From Straminergon stramineum (taxonomy: Eukaryota; Streptophyta; Bryopsida; Hypnales; Calliergonaceae): DNA of 64,000 nucleotides. Below are positions 23,136-35,492 of this stretch, piece after piece (the stretch's first letter is position 1; each line of letters starts with the position of its first letter). Location of the stretch: NCBI GenBank assembly GCA_963920665.1, contig OY987265.1, forward strand, positions 10,793,001-10,857,000, read 5' to 3'. The notes beneath the pieces were generated by a model. The model ran no database searches. It was not told the DNA's origin and saw only the letters and a program-made list of their open reading frames with translations. The position numbers were made by a program, and so were the translations under genes.

Positions 23136-26100
23136 CTAAACCAAATCCCCGTCTTGATGTCCACTATTACCACCACCATGCAAAGCCAATAGACCATTCA
23201 TGACTTTCTGTCGGCAACTTCTGAACTTACAAAGTAACGCTTCTTGAGCTGCGACGGACTCCAGGAACGACGCTTCTTGACAAAACCTATCTCGTATCGT
23301 CACGAAGGCACTCTCTGCTACTTCAGAAGACACCCCCAAATCTGAATTAAAACCACCCTCTGGCAAATGCCGCAACCAGTCCAACCACGTCACCCCCTCC
23401 TCCCGGCAACATTCCTCTGCACGGAGGCAATCAGCTGATTCACGAACCTCCTCGAGCATGAAACGAAAAATTTGTTCGTCATCGTCTGCATTCTTACCCT
23501 TGGCATAGTTTAGATTCGGCATAAGATTTATTGTTTTTTTCCCCAGACAGAAACACATTGATTAGTTGTAAGCTCTGAAAACGTGATATGGAAACTGAAT
23601 TCTGATATTAATGTGCTGGATCTGACCTGTAATTGGAGTTCTTTCCGCGCAAGTGTTCGTAAGAACACATGCTTTGCGAAAAAGCTCGGAACTGCTGCCA
23701 ACATTCCTGATGGCTACATGGAGAAGAGTTTCGTATAAGTTGTTGGGGTCGGTGTTTGTTGCATGTTGTTGGAGACTCCTGTGAGACCATAAGCGAAGAG
23801 CAATGTGCAGCAAGCCTTCCCACCTGCAGGGCTCACCCATGGGTTAGATGTTGAATGCGATTCTTGCTAAAGAAGAGAAAGGGCCTACAAATCTAGTGAC
23901 AGTACTTTGTGATGATCATTGGTAATGTTGGGTAAGCGGGGGGGGGATTGGTCTTCTTCCGTTGGCCTTCATAACATTCTTGAGTACTAGTGGCATGAGA
24001 CCGTTCGAGAACCAGGCCAAATAAGAGTTATTTAGAGTAAAGTAATGCCAAATCATAGCCAGTCAAGTAAAATTAAATCTCTGACATGTGAAGACAATGG
24101 CTTGTTGCCTTGAAAGCTTTCACTTGATCAAATTGAGATCAACATTTCAAAACAAGGCGCAAATTTATTTTACACACGGCTTTATATTTTCTCAAAAAAT
24201 ATCACTCAAGCAGAAATGAATTTTCACTTACTCAAATGCAGGTTCAACTTCCACGCCGAATGAGAGATGAAGGGAAGCTCCATGCCACTCTGGGGTGCTG
24301 CTTCCAGAATGATGAAGATCTGTAAGGGATGTCCGTGATTCATCATAACAACACTCGCGGCATGAAGCAAGATTGTCGGCAGCGCATCCTTCTGCGTGAG
24401 CCTCCACATCTTCAGGACTCACGGTCCGAGCCTCATGCAAGAATCCTCGTGGAATGTACAGCAAGTCCTCTTCTAGAAGATTAAAGTGAGTAGCACACTC
24501 TTTCTTCATTTCTAAGGAGAGCTTCTTGAAGGAGTAGAGGCGAGGAAGCAACTCAAGAGGGGGATAAACACTCCATCGTTTGCAACCCCTCAATTGACAA
24601 ACAAACACACAGTGGTCATCGAAGTGCACACCAAGGCCCTGTGATCCAGGTGGGGTCAAATAGAGGTTGGCTCCCACTGTCACCTGTCCCAGCTCCGCCG
24701 CAAGGCCATTGCAAATTGCAGCAATTTCAGGCCAACGAAACTGCAATCCTCGTATAACTACAGTGTTTCCAGAGGCATAGGCTCTTATACAATCTCTAGA
24801 GCTCACTTTTGATGTCTCGAGAAGGTAAGGAATTTCCACTCCAGACTCACATTTCAACAGTCGGATGTCCTGGTTGAGCACCGGCAAGAGCCCAAGCTCC
24901 TGCTCCATGTCTTTGAAAAGGACTAATGGGTCAAGCTCGTCTGCAAGAGTAGGAGGACAGGCCACCATATCATCTACCAGAAGCTCTACCATTCTAGCAG
25001 GGCCACTTCCTGCAAATCTCTCCAAAAAGCTGGACAGTCCAAAAACTGTGGTCATCCGTGCCGGAGATAGTTCCCAATGCTTCTGAAAAAAGTGATCCAC
25101 ATTTCCAAAGAGCATTCTCGCTTTGCCAGTGTTTGCATGACCATAACGCTCTCCTTTCACTTTCATCGCCACGAGGCTCATTGCAGTTGAAAAAGAGGGA
25201 TATGATCGAGAGTCACAACTCACATCCTCAACTGTACCCTTGGAGAGCCGTAGATCTCCAATATCTGATTTGGTCTGGAGAGGGTTCTGCCCGATAACCG
25301 TGTCAGATCTCGCGGTCCTCGACTGCTTATCTTTTAGGTCTACACTAACCTGCATGGCCAGCCTCATTATCAGTTTTGCGAGTTGGGCTCTTCTGCTGGG
25401 TGATTGCAAACTCTCGGCCGCTGCCACATCCAAAAGCACTCCATCAAACTGAGATTTCAGGTGAATGGTAGTTTTCCAGAGGCTTTGTGAGCGGACAAGC
25501 ACATCAGGAATTGTAATCAAGCGAACAGGACCAAAATCTTGGATTATAGTGTTCACTGCAGCTAGAGCGAGGTCGAAGAGTTCGGCAATTTCATCCAGAG
25601 GAAGGCTCAGCAGAAAATCAAGGTCCCCTTTCTGATGCCCTACACCTGCATGTACATCTGACAATGCACATTCCTTTATGCAATACCCTCCAGCGCCTAC
25701 GTCCTTATGCGACATGCCAAATGTCTCCGTATCTCCAGCCTTCACCATTTCAGTCAGTGTATGAGCCAGGAATGACACTAACCATCTGTCAAAACCGTAA
25801 ACACGTTAAGAGTTTAAGAAAATGAAAATGAACACAAACCCTAAAACCAAAATGGACATTCATGTATAAGCAATGGCTAGGAAACAGCCGAATCATGTCG
25901 TCATTACTACTTTCCATGGTAATTAAACGCATAGCAATTGACCAAACGAGACTCTAAAACATCCAGTTGAGGATTTTCAATGCTGAGGAAATGACACAGA
26001 TAAAAACACTGGTACTCACAAGAGCTGCTGTAGTAAGCCGGTTACTTCCCGCAGGGCAGCGCAACCAACGTCGCTAGTCGCCACATTCAAAATCGAACGA

Positions 26101-26993
26101 ATAGCCACACTCAGAAGAGCATCGGAATTTGCTCTTCGCAGCAGCTGAGCCAACGCGCTCAAGACATCCTGATTCTCTGCCAAGCGGCAACTGACCTCGT
26201 ATGAAGCAATGGCCAACAAACCCACTGCTTCCGCGCTCTTCTTGCCAACTTTGGAACATCTGTAGGTGGCAGCTAACTCACTCACCGCCCGTCAGAAAAA
26301 TCCAAAGTACTAGAATCAATATTGAACTGGTCTATATGAATTTCAATCTAAATTCTATATGGATCCCATCAGTAATCAAGATGATACCTACATTCCTTGA
26401 TTTAATATAGAATTCGTAATTATCGAAATTGTAATGGCTCAGAAAAATATGGCATAGCAATAATGAAAATACATCTCTTTTGAAGTTTGATTTCAGTGTC
26501 ATTTCAATACTAAGCTAACATGTGTGTCAATATAGTATCGACAATATTGAAATCCACATAAGTGTACTCAACACTGCTCCAATGCTGATTCGAGATATTT
26601 GAGACTTTCGTGAAGGTACCTCAGAAAAACGACAGCATGCTGTCGCGGAAGGAACGAATTCTATGAAAGTACGAATTCAGGGTTTTAGAGGTAAAGGATT
26701 AGGGTTAGCAGAGAGACTTACGAATGTGACAGGAGCGTTGGCAAAAGCTCCACGAAGCCAGTAGCGCAGAGAGTCGGGGCGGGTGAAGAAGCATCAGGAG
26801 ATTGCAAGAAGGACACCAGGCTCCGAAGGTGCTTCAGAACTTCACCATCGGAGGATTGCACAAGGGCCTGGTGGAGCGCTGCCACGATATCATTGACGCA
26901 GTTCGTGTTCCGTTTACGTTTTCTGCAGCGGGGAGGCGTAGAAGCAGAAGAAGACGACGACGACGAGGAAGACGACGAATGCGAGGACTCCAT
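23136..26993 (-). CDS. JmjC-domain oxygenase, NO66/MINA (ribosomal oxygenase)-like
   Basis: Five exons: 26993-26722, 26259-26020, 25785-24232, 23823-23627, 23485-23136, giving 870 residues; phases close at every junction. Family members are Fe(II)/2-oxoglutarate enzymes that hydroxylate histidines in ribosomal proteins (some reported as histone demethylases), usually nuclear or nucleolar. The iron triad fits: HxD at His558/Asp560 (GLGVHFDDH) and His621 (YIPRGFLHEA), 63 residues apart. A further SLHLSFGVE lies near 676-684. The N-terminus has a poly-Ser run, a basic CRKRKRN (possible nuclear signal), and about 300 helical residues with ARM-like leucine-rich stretches (LLAIASYEV.., LLSVAIRSILNVA). 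C-terminal exons form the helical tail. Which modification it performs is not shown by sequence. Confidence 0.9.
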
Positions 26994-27807
26994 AGAAAAT
27001 TTAGGGGTTTAGGGTTTAGGGTTTAGGGCTTAGGGTGGAAGAGAGATGGAAACAGAGTGCGAATTCGGGGACGCGCCAGACCTACATTGTGCACACACCA
27101 TCAGACGTGAGCACTGATCGGTCTCGTGGAAATTGCAGCACGACTTGAGTGCGGATTGCTGGAGCAAGTGGTTATGCCCAATTGTTCCCGAGGAAGGGAG
27201 AATTTTGGATGGGCGAGAGCGAGACAAAAGGAGTGCTGATGGTTTCTGCGCCATAAATGACAAGCGAGTGAAGGGGCAGGAACGCGAGAGCTTTGGCAAC
27301 TGCGACATTGCTTTGAAGGACGTCGAAGTCGGTGTTGATGTGCAGAGATTCATCGTTGCGACGGATTTGAAACCTTACGAAAACCAAAACCCTAAAATGA
27401 ACACTCGCAATCTCTCGTCAGCCTTGTCAACCTTCATCATCTCCATGCTTCACAGTGCAAATGTCGAGCTCCGTGGTAAGAAAAGTCTTGCCAACGACCT
27501 TTTCAAAAAACCACGGACCTCTTCAACGACAACAGAAGGATGAGATCATTCATCCTACATCATTCATCCAAGTTTCAAGAAAGCTCCAATACAAAACCCT
27601 AAAAACCCTGTAACTTAACGCTGGCAGCGCGCGACTACTCACTCCTCTCTCTGCGACACTGATTCTTCTCCAAATCTTGCTGCAGTTTTCCAATCAACTT
27701 TGTTTGCCGCCATTTTGTAGTGTCCGTGGTGCTAACGGATACCATCCCGTTGGTGTCCCATAAATTGCGAGAATCGTGAAAAGGAAGATCTTTTCTGGCG
27801 TGTAGAG
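26994..27807. promoter_or_regulatory. Bidirectional promoter region (NO66-like / tRNA-binding protein)
   Basis: An 814-bp head-to-head interval holding both 5' UTRs. Telo-box motifs occur at 27000-27036, 27387-27395 and 27594-27602. Open frames inside (for example 27133-27543) have no domain and are likely chance. Confidence 0.55.
27000..27036. promoter_or_regulatory. Clustered telomere-like motif (TTTAGGG, about five units)
   Basis: TTTAGGG-type units run 7 bp upstream of the NO66-like ATG, so its 5' UTR reads AAACCCTAA repeatedly. In plants the telo-box is a known promoter element of translation-related genes. Clustering here is direct observation; function is inferred. Confidence 0.75.
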
Positions 27808-30800
27808 ATGGCACAGTCAGTGAGCGCCATTGATGATGCCATTGCGCACTTGGATTCTATCCTTGCGCGTCTCTCGAATACGGAGCCTGCCGCAGCTCCC
27901 GCGTCCCCCGTGCCTCTCACTAAACCTGCAATAGTGTCTGGTGAACCGATCCAGAGCGCGGTAAGGAAATGGTTTTCTTGAGCTTGGTTAAGAATTCGCG
28001 AAATTTCGTTTCCTCTACAAATTTTCTTCAGAATTATTATCAGTGGAATTAAAATTTTTTTAGACCTAAGTGAGTTTTGAGGAAGTCGTGTTAAATTTTC
28101 CAGGAGGAAGTTGTAGACGTTAAGCCCAAGCTAAGTGACAAGAAGGGTGGTGAGAAGCCCATTCCGGACGTCCTGAAAGGGCGCAACTGTAAGTGCTTTA
28201 CCTTCATTGTTCTTGGACCCTAGGCGTTGCCTCCCCTGTATGCTATTTTAATTTTAATTTTGGTTTTATTATTTGGTACCAGTGCATGTAAATGCCAGTA
28301 TGAGGTGATATTCAAAGTTTCGATAGCAATCTTTGTCATGTGATAAGGTAACCACACCTAATATCAATAGTTTAAACCCTGAGTATAATTATTGGAATGC
28401 CAGATTCATGAGCATTCTTGTTAGCGTTGGAATCAAAGAGGATTCCTACGTTCCTGAAAATGCATTCTTTGGATACTATATGCAAAACTTATCAAGGGTC
28501 AAATTTTTTATTGTCAATGACTTAGAACAGACGCGAGTTTTGATGTTAAGGTGCTGTGACTCATTGTGCAATATTTTGGGGTATATTTGGAGATTTGCTG
28601 CAATTAGGTAGCTCTACTTACTCGTCATCATGGTTTTTTATTTTGAATTTTTCGTTTGTTCATGCCAGTGAAGCTTCCGGGAGCTAAAGTTGCGAACACT
28701 CCAGTTGTCAGTGGAAATGAGCAGAATGACAATTTCGACAAAGCTCTTATTCAGGTTTTGTTGAGATTTTGGTGTCATCTCTGAGTCATTTTCTTCCCTG
28801 ACGTACTCTGATGTCCAATTTTTTTGTGTATACAATTTTGATTCAGTAATTTATGCGTATTGCGTGGATCAGGTGGCCGTGGTGCAATCTGTGGACAATC
28901 ATCCAAACTCCGAGAAGTTGTATGTCTGTAAAATAGATGCGGGCGGCGACAATATTAAACAGGTGCAAATTTTTGTGGGAACTGCTTGTGTTTTTGCGTC
29001 ACGTGTCCCTAAAACTTATTCATATCACAATCTATACTGTATGAGGTCGCATTTATTCTTCACAAGACACAAAAAGTGTACTTTAAAAATGATTTACCAT
29101 TACCATTATCATGTGCTTCTATATTCTGTTCCATCAAGTACAGTCAGATTGTTTTACAATCGTTCTCTATCGTCAATGGATGACTAGGATTTTTTGTAGT
29201 CTTAGAATCTTGGTTGTTCAATGAGCTATATAGGGCTCTGTTCACTTTTTTTGTGGCACGTGGAATCCAGCTCAACAATAATAGTAGTTGGAATGCACAT
29301 CGTTCTCATAGGATCCAGATTTTGCAGGTTGTGGCAGGTTTGAAGAAATTTGTGACGGTGGAGGAGCTGCAAGGTAAAAAAGTTTGTGTAATCTTGAATT
29401 TGAAGACTGCAAAGCTTGCGGGACAAGTTAGTGAAGCGATGATATTGGCGGGTTCAGTGGCTACTGAGGAAGGAAGTGAGATTGTTAAGGTAGGCTTCTG
29501 AAATGTATGGACTGGGATACGGAAGTTTGTATGAAGACTTCCTCTTATCATGAGTCGAGGCTCCTCTTTGCACGGAAATTTTAACTCAAAGTTGACGAAT
29601 TCTAGACTAGTTTGTTAAATTCACATTATCTATCCCTGTTTAATTTTTGAAAATTTTTGGTCAGAAATCACTGGAATTGGTACTTTATGAATCACAATTT
29701 CGATTTCTGGTCTGTTTTGATCTTTTAAAGAATTTAGCAGGCATTTTTGAGTCATTGTCTTTGTTTCCAAACGTTTTAGTATCAACAATTTAGGGTTGAG
29801 GAGCTTGACCACCGATCGGTTGCTTGACATTTGACCTACATTATTTCTAGACGATGGTTTGGTGTAGAACTGCGTAAATTTGACCTTTGTTCTATTAATT
29901 CTCGTGCAGGTACTTGAACCTCCGTCAGAAGCCGCTCCGGGGGACCGTGTCTTTCAAGAGGTGAGCGGCCATACTTGCATGTCCTCATGTACGGCGGCAA
30001 ACTCTGTCATAGGTTGTCACCAAGTAGTTCTATTGTAAGCTTAGTTCTTTGATTTCACTCCGCACGTTTCCAGCAGATGTCACTTCTATATCTAAAGAAG
30101 TCTAAATAAATATTTTACGAAGTTTCAAGGACTTCATGCTCTACATTTTATAATGATAGAATTTAGTTTTGGAAGTTACTAATATCATCTAATAGCTTCC
30201 AAACCTTTCAATTTTAAGCTTGGAGTTGTCATCTGAAGCTTTCAACTTTTAACTTGGATTTTAAGCTAGTTTTGATTTTGGGTTGCTTCTTTACACATGC
30301 TTGTTTGCTTTTAGATAGTTCCTTGATCCTCATTATTGTTGCCTATTTCGTTTTGTAAGCAATTAATTAGGTACACAACCTAACATCCATTAAGATTTTT
30401 TATTTTTTATTTTTATATTATTGAAGGGTACACTGATTTGTCCTATTAGTGAGGGGGGACTAACAGTGCCACCTAGAAAATTAGTGTTACCACAAAAAAA
30501 AAATTGTGAAAATTGATATAATATAGTAATATTCAACTTGCACTAATTCAAAATAGTGTGACTTTGTGGTAAATTAGTGTTCGACGCACTATTAGAACAA
30601 ATTATTGGAGTTAAAAGGGATCCACCATGATTCCTATATATCTTTCTCTGCAGGGTGGAGCTCCGAGTGCCAACCCAGCTAAGCAGCTAAGCTCAAAAGT
30701 GTGGGAGAAAATCGTACCTCTTCTTAAAGTTGAAGGTACGCCTTCATCTCTTGATTGAGCACTATTTGTATGGATCATTCTATTTATTATGTGTGTGTCG

Positions 30801-31254
30801 CTTAATACGTAGAATGAGCTTTCAGACTGATATCTAAGGTGACATAGTGGTTTTTTCATAGACTCTGTTTATTGGGCCTTGTTTTAGACGTCCAAATCTA
30901 ATTCCCCTATGCCCTACACGATACGTCCTGACCATGGTTTACCTGATCTTGTTTACTGATTCCTTCCTGAGTATCTTGGTTTACAAAACCACAACTCTCC
31001 ACATATATTACGTGTTTTTATTATTTTCTAGCAGTGTTCATCGTACGGTTTTGGTTAGTTGTGGCACTAGATATATTCGTTTCAAACATGTTGGACACAT
31101 TATGAAAGATTAAAGCACACTGCCTGCACTAGCTAAATAATATGGTGCTAACTTTATTGCAGGCGGCTTAGCAGTGTTCGATAGCAAGCCCCTCGTGACA
31201 TCCACTGGCACAATCAAAGTGCCCGGACTGCCTGATGGAGCTGCTATTCATTGA
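27808..31254 (+). CDS. tRNA-binding-domain protein, ARC1/AIMP1 (EMAPII)-like
   Basis: Eight exons: 27808-27960, 28104-28188, 28669-28754, 28873-28962, 29328-29489, 29910-29960, 30654-30735, 31163-31254, giving 266 residues. Residues 1-50 include a short helical leader (VSAIDDAIAHLDSILARL), followed by a Lys-rich linker. From 109 on it is an OB-fold tRNA-binding domain: VVQSVDNHPNSEKLYVCKID, VVAGLKKFVTVEEL, VCVILNLKTAKLAGQVSEAM, then an EMAPII-like end (VWEKIVPLLKVEGGL.., TGTIKVPGLPDGAAIH). Relatives deliver tRNA to aminoacyl-tRNA synthetases in the cytosol. It lacks a synthetase catalytic domain and is short for some relatives, so it is a stand-alone cofactor. Divergent from the NO66-like gene. 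Confidence 0.93.
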
Positions 31255-32555
31255 CTTGTTTTACATTGTGGCCTTCAAAAATAGTTTTGGGCATAGAATT
31301 CTTAGAGAGACCAATATAGGTCACCTATTCTTTATTTGAATAGTGTTATTACTGATCACAGTTTCCACCTCCGAGGTGGTTTCCCGATTATTACTGATAA
31401 TGGTGAAGTGCAATACACGGTCCATCTGTGTTCTAAATGGTATTTAGGGAGTTGCAAACATCAATTGGGTGTTCATTAGGATGAGGATTATGTCTTCCTT
31501 CCCTCCTAGACTAAGAAAAAGAATAGATTGTGACTATTACCTTCCCCTAGGACATGTCTCATCATCATCCGTAGGATTTTCTCTTTCAGCCAGGCTGCAG
31601 GAGTTGGAATTCAGAGGTGAAGTGGACCATTCTTGAAAGGAGTTCCTAACATCTTGGGCCCATGTTCAGATGAATCAAATATCGAAGATACTCCAATCCT
31701 TTGATATTTTTCTTTGATACACATGCTTTCACAGCTTGAATTCAAGAGTATTGGAGAGGGAAGCCTTGAGAGTAATTTGTTTTTACAGCTGGATTGATAC
31801 TTCTTGCAAGCTGAAGTACCTGGGATTATTGAATACCATTCTCAGACATTGTTGTTAAGTAGTAATAAGATATGTGCACTCATAAAACAAATTTTCATTT
31901 CATCATGTTAGCAGATATACATACATTAGCAATTTTCAAGGTCTTGAATGATAATTCTTTACCAGTCGTATTTTTTGGAGATTTGTGTAGGTGTCTGACA
32001 ATTTGGCACTCCGAGTCACACCAATGAAACGAAATTGATGTTAAGGTGTTTGACAGAATCCTATCCGGAGCTTTATTTACAAAATTCGTATATACAACTT
32101 GCTGATAGTGAACCGGCACTCGGAGAATTAAAAATCCATATCCAGCAGATATTTCCCTTCGCTGCACATTGCTCCTGATCTGAGCTTATTGTTTGGAACT
32201 ATTCCTACGCAATGAAATATTCCATTCGTTTGGCTCCAAAGAATAAAGAAAGAAAGCCGATACTGATGTCTGTGTGTAGGGTGGGATGCCCTAAAATTGC
32301 CCCTCCTCTAGAAGCGTCGTGTAACACAATGTATCAAGGCCTGTTAACATTTCAGTGTAGGTACGTTTTTAGAGCTCCTTCATTCCAACTTCAGAACTTC
32401 GTACCTAATTCAAAGAGTCTCAAAACTATGAATGTAGGTTAGACGCAGTTTCTACTCATCTTTCAAAGACAATTGACTGAAAAATGGTTTGAAATGTGCA
32501 ACCTCTTTGAAAACTCGGATCAGAGCTCAGAAGGACACCCACTTTACCACTGGAA
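31255..32555. other. Convergent intergenic region
   Basis: Contains 3' UTRs of the tRNA-binding protein gene (+) and the dioxygenase gene (-). No other feature was recognised. Confidence 0.45.
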
Positions 32556-35492
32556 CTATCCAGTTGCTTCCTTGCCCACTTCATTCAACACCTTCAGATT
32601 GTCGTTATGGGAGTGCGTGAAGCCCATTTGCCTCTCAGTCTGCACTGTTTCCTTCGATCGAAACGCCACAACCCAAGCTCGCCGACAGCTGCTGGAGGAG
32701 AAGTTCCCTCCGGAGCCGTGTAAGATCCGCTCATGGTGCACGGTTACATCGCCTCTGTCAATCTCGGCGGGCTTGGCTTTATCACCCTCTGACAATGTCG
32801 CCGCCAACGTGTGCGACTTGTCCCGGTCCCCATGCAGTGGCCCATGGTGCCGCAAACTCTTCTCCAGATGTGAGCCTGGCACAAATTGCACGCATCCATT
32901 CTCTAGGCGCGAGTTGTCTATCGCAAGCCAGAAGGAAGCTGTTCGTGTGTCCTTCGTCACAGGCCAATATGCCAAGTCTTGGTGCCTACGACAATGCTCA
33001 AATTTATAAAACTGGCCAAAATTATGATTCAGAGTTCAAAGATTGTGACATACTCGTTCTCAGAGCTCACAAAAAAAAGAATAGGAATTGATCTTCCAGC
33101 AAGCGCCTCGATATTGCCAGTCTTTGACATTTTAATGAATTTCATGCAGACAGTAACCCATCTTGTAGGATACTAAACCGTTACGGACTTGATTCCTGTT
33201 ACCATCTCTTTCAATACAACTGGTCGGTCTTCAATTAGAAAGGTGGATGTAAGCATGAATTCGCTACATGTCTATGGCCACTGACCTTGGAACGGAAATG
33301 GAGTACTCTACTCTCCCTTCAATAGTGGTCTACATAACCTCCCAGTGTTTGAATGATTCCATAAGAAATCATCCAATGCATTGAGTAAGAAAACAAATTG
33401 ATCTAAAGAGAGTTTGGCTCTTGTCGTTACCAAAAAGATCGCTCCTGTGAGCTCTATTGAGTGATCTCCCAATAAAAGCACACTCTTACATTGATTGGTT
33501 AAGATGCTTTCAGAGACGGGTAGAGTATCCTCTACCTAAACTCACAGAGTTGTTTATTTGTGGCAACAAGGTTAAGGATAATACACAATTAACGACGATG
33601 GGAGAAGTATCTAACCATTTGAACTCTGCATCCGGTTTGTTGGGTGGCTTGACAAGCAATTGATCATAGTCCACGACCATGTCAGAGCCCAGCAATTGCT
33701 CAGTAATAGAGGCAGCTCGTTTCTCGTATATGTTCCCTTTTAGACGGGGATTATACCTGCAAGAATGAAAACCCTTTCCTTAATGATTACCAATGTACAT
33801 GGTAGCAACATACAATGCCAAGGCCAAGTTTAAAGGCAATCATGTCACTCTCTTGTTCACTGGTCAGAAAAAGGTTTGTTCCTCTCTAATTGATGCGAAT
33901 CCTTTGATCAACCAAATAGTTCCTGTATAAAAATGATCAAACTTCAATAAATGAATTTGCACTACGGGAAACCCAAACTTGTCACTAACACCAGCCTAAA
34001 TCTTCGGGAATATGAACACAATGATTTAGAGGATAAACACCCCTCACATCAACATCTGGTCATGCGGCGGTTTCAGAATATCTACCAATGAAACATTCAT
34101 CCTTCATAAATTTTGCAAACGGTTTCCAATGGAACATTCTACGGTACATTGGAACCCTACTTCATTTAATAACAAGAACATGAAATAAATACTTGGATGG
34201 CAGCATGATGTTGATGATAGAGAAGCTGTCGATGGGCTTGGTGTAGTCCCCTGACATGTCGCAGAAGTCACGACCCTCCACATGCACTTCTCGCCTCACG
34301 AACGCCATGAACTCTTCTTCCAGTTTTCGCATCTCCTCTTCTGACAACACTCCCTGACAGCAGTACAGATTCATGATAAGGGGTTCTACAAACAGCAAAA
34401 TAAAACCATTCCCTGCAATTTCTCCATTCATAACTCCAACCTGATATGTTTTGCATAGGTTTCTGATTCGCTATGAACAAAAGCCCAGTTTAGACTCATA
34501 ACCTCTACAGTCATTTTCATAAAATTTGCCTTCCTCAAGGACTTGGTAGGCAGGAGTCCCACAGTACCTGTTTAAAGAAAGTTATAGAATAGGAGGTGTA
34601 GAACTAGGGAGAAAACAATTGAGATAAGCTCATAAGCTGTTTGGGATTATGCTAAACAATTCAATGTTGGAGGAGGCAACAGTACCAACGTCGTCACGTT
34701 GTGACTAGTATGTATCAGATGTATGATATTGCATTACTCTCCTCCAGAATTTTAGTTGAATTACGTAGTACAAGCACAGAAGCGAGTAGATTCTAATGTC
34801 GAATCCCATGTTGGAGAGAGAAAGTCCTCTAGTAAACAATGCTTTCGACTTCAGCCAGATAATAGCCCTTGACCCCAAAACTCCCATCTAAAAGTTTAGA
34901 CAATGACTACACAGTGATTAGGAGGATGTAGACCTCCAAAGCATCCATTCAAGTATCAATTTTAGGTCGTCCACGGGTAAAACTTTTAACCTTCATAACT
35001 TTTGCATACATTATCCAAATGACGCATTCTTTGGTGCATTGGAATGCTAGTTCATCCTTTAATAAAGAATTCTTATGCCAAAGAGAAAGTACTGGAAATT
35101 GACCAGTCTAGTAATATAATCTCTCCTCAGCGTCGATTTCGGGAACCTGCATTAATAACCTTCGCAATGTTGAATTCCGAATCCAACATACTCCGAGATG
35201 CCGATTTCCCAAACCCTCGTCGAAATTCAAATCTCATCACCCGGCACCCAAAGAGAAAATAGCCATGGCGAACTCCATTATAAACATCGCATCAGAAATC
35301 AAGAATTTATGGTCGTCGACGCACACAAGGACATAGACAAATCCAGGTGTGTAGATTGATAGCTACGATTTTCAGATTGTTTAAATACCGTACCTTGAGA
35401 TGCACATATCCATCGTTCTTGAATTTTCTAATCTCCTCCTCAGAGACGACGTAGCGATCGCCTTGTCGCCTGCTAACTTCCGTTTCCGCCAT
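32556..35492 (-). CDS. Phytanoyl-CoA dioxygenase (PhyH)-like enzyme
   Basis: Four exons: 35492-35394, 34353-34193, 33756-33616, 32985-32556, giving 276 residues, close to plant PhyH proteins of about 280. It is an Fe(II)/2-oxoglutarate oxygenase; the animal enzyme alpha-hydroxylates phytanoyl-CoA in peroxisomes, while the plant substrate is less certain. The HxD is WHQD at 134-137 (His135, Asp137), the distal His223 is in ILHGSGGN, and a 2-oxoglutarate-binding Arg is likely in CRRAWVVAFR. Start MAETEVSRRQGDRYVVSEEE was chosen; an in-frame upstream extension through MSIVA is possible but hydrophobic and not conserved-looking. No C-terminal SKL-type peroxisome signal (the end is GKEATG); an N-terminal PTS2 is not obvious. 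Confidence 0.92.
34100..35070. repeat. Two related intronic repeat pieces in the PhyH gene
   Basis: About 75 bp around 34100-34175 (intron 2) and 34993-35070 (intron 1) share the order CTTCATAA..TTTTGCA..CCAA(T/A)..CATTCT..GG(T/A)GCATTGGAA..TTTAATAA. The two are direct diverged copies inside introns, perhaps old element remnants. Confidence 0.4.

Noticed and set aside
27133..27543. 136-codon plus-strand frame between the divergent pair
   Set aside because: No domain; it lies in promoter/5' UTR DNA, and exon 1 of the tRNA-binding protein starts downstream at 27808.
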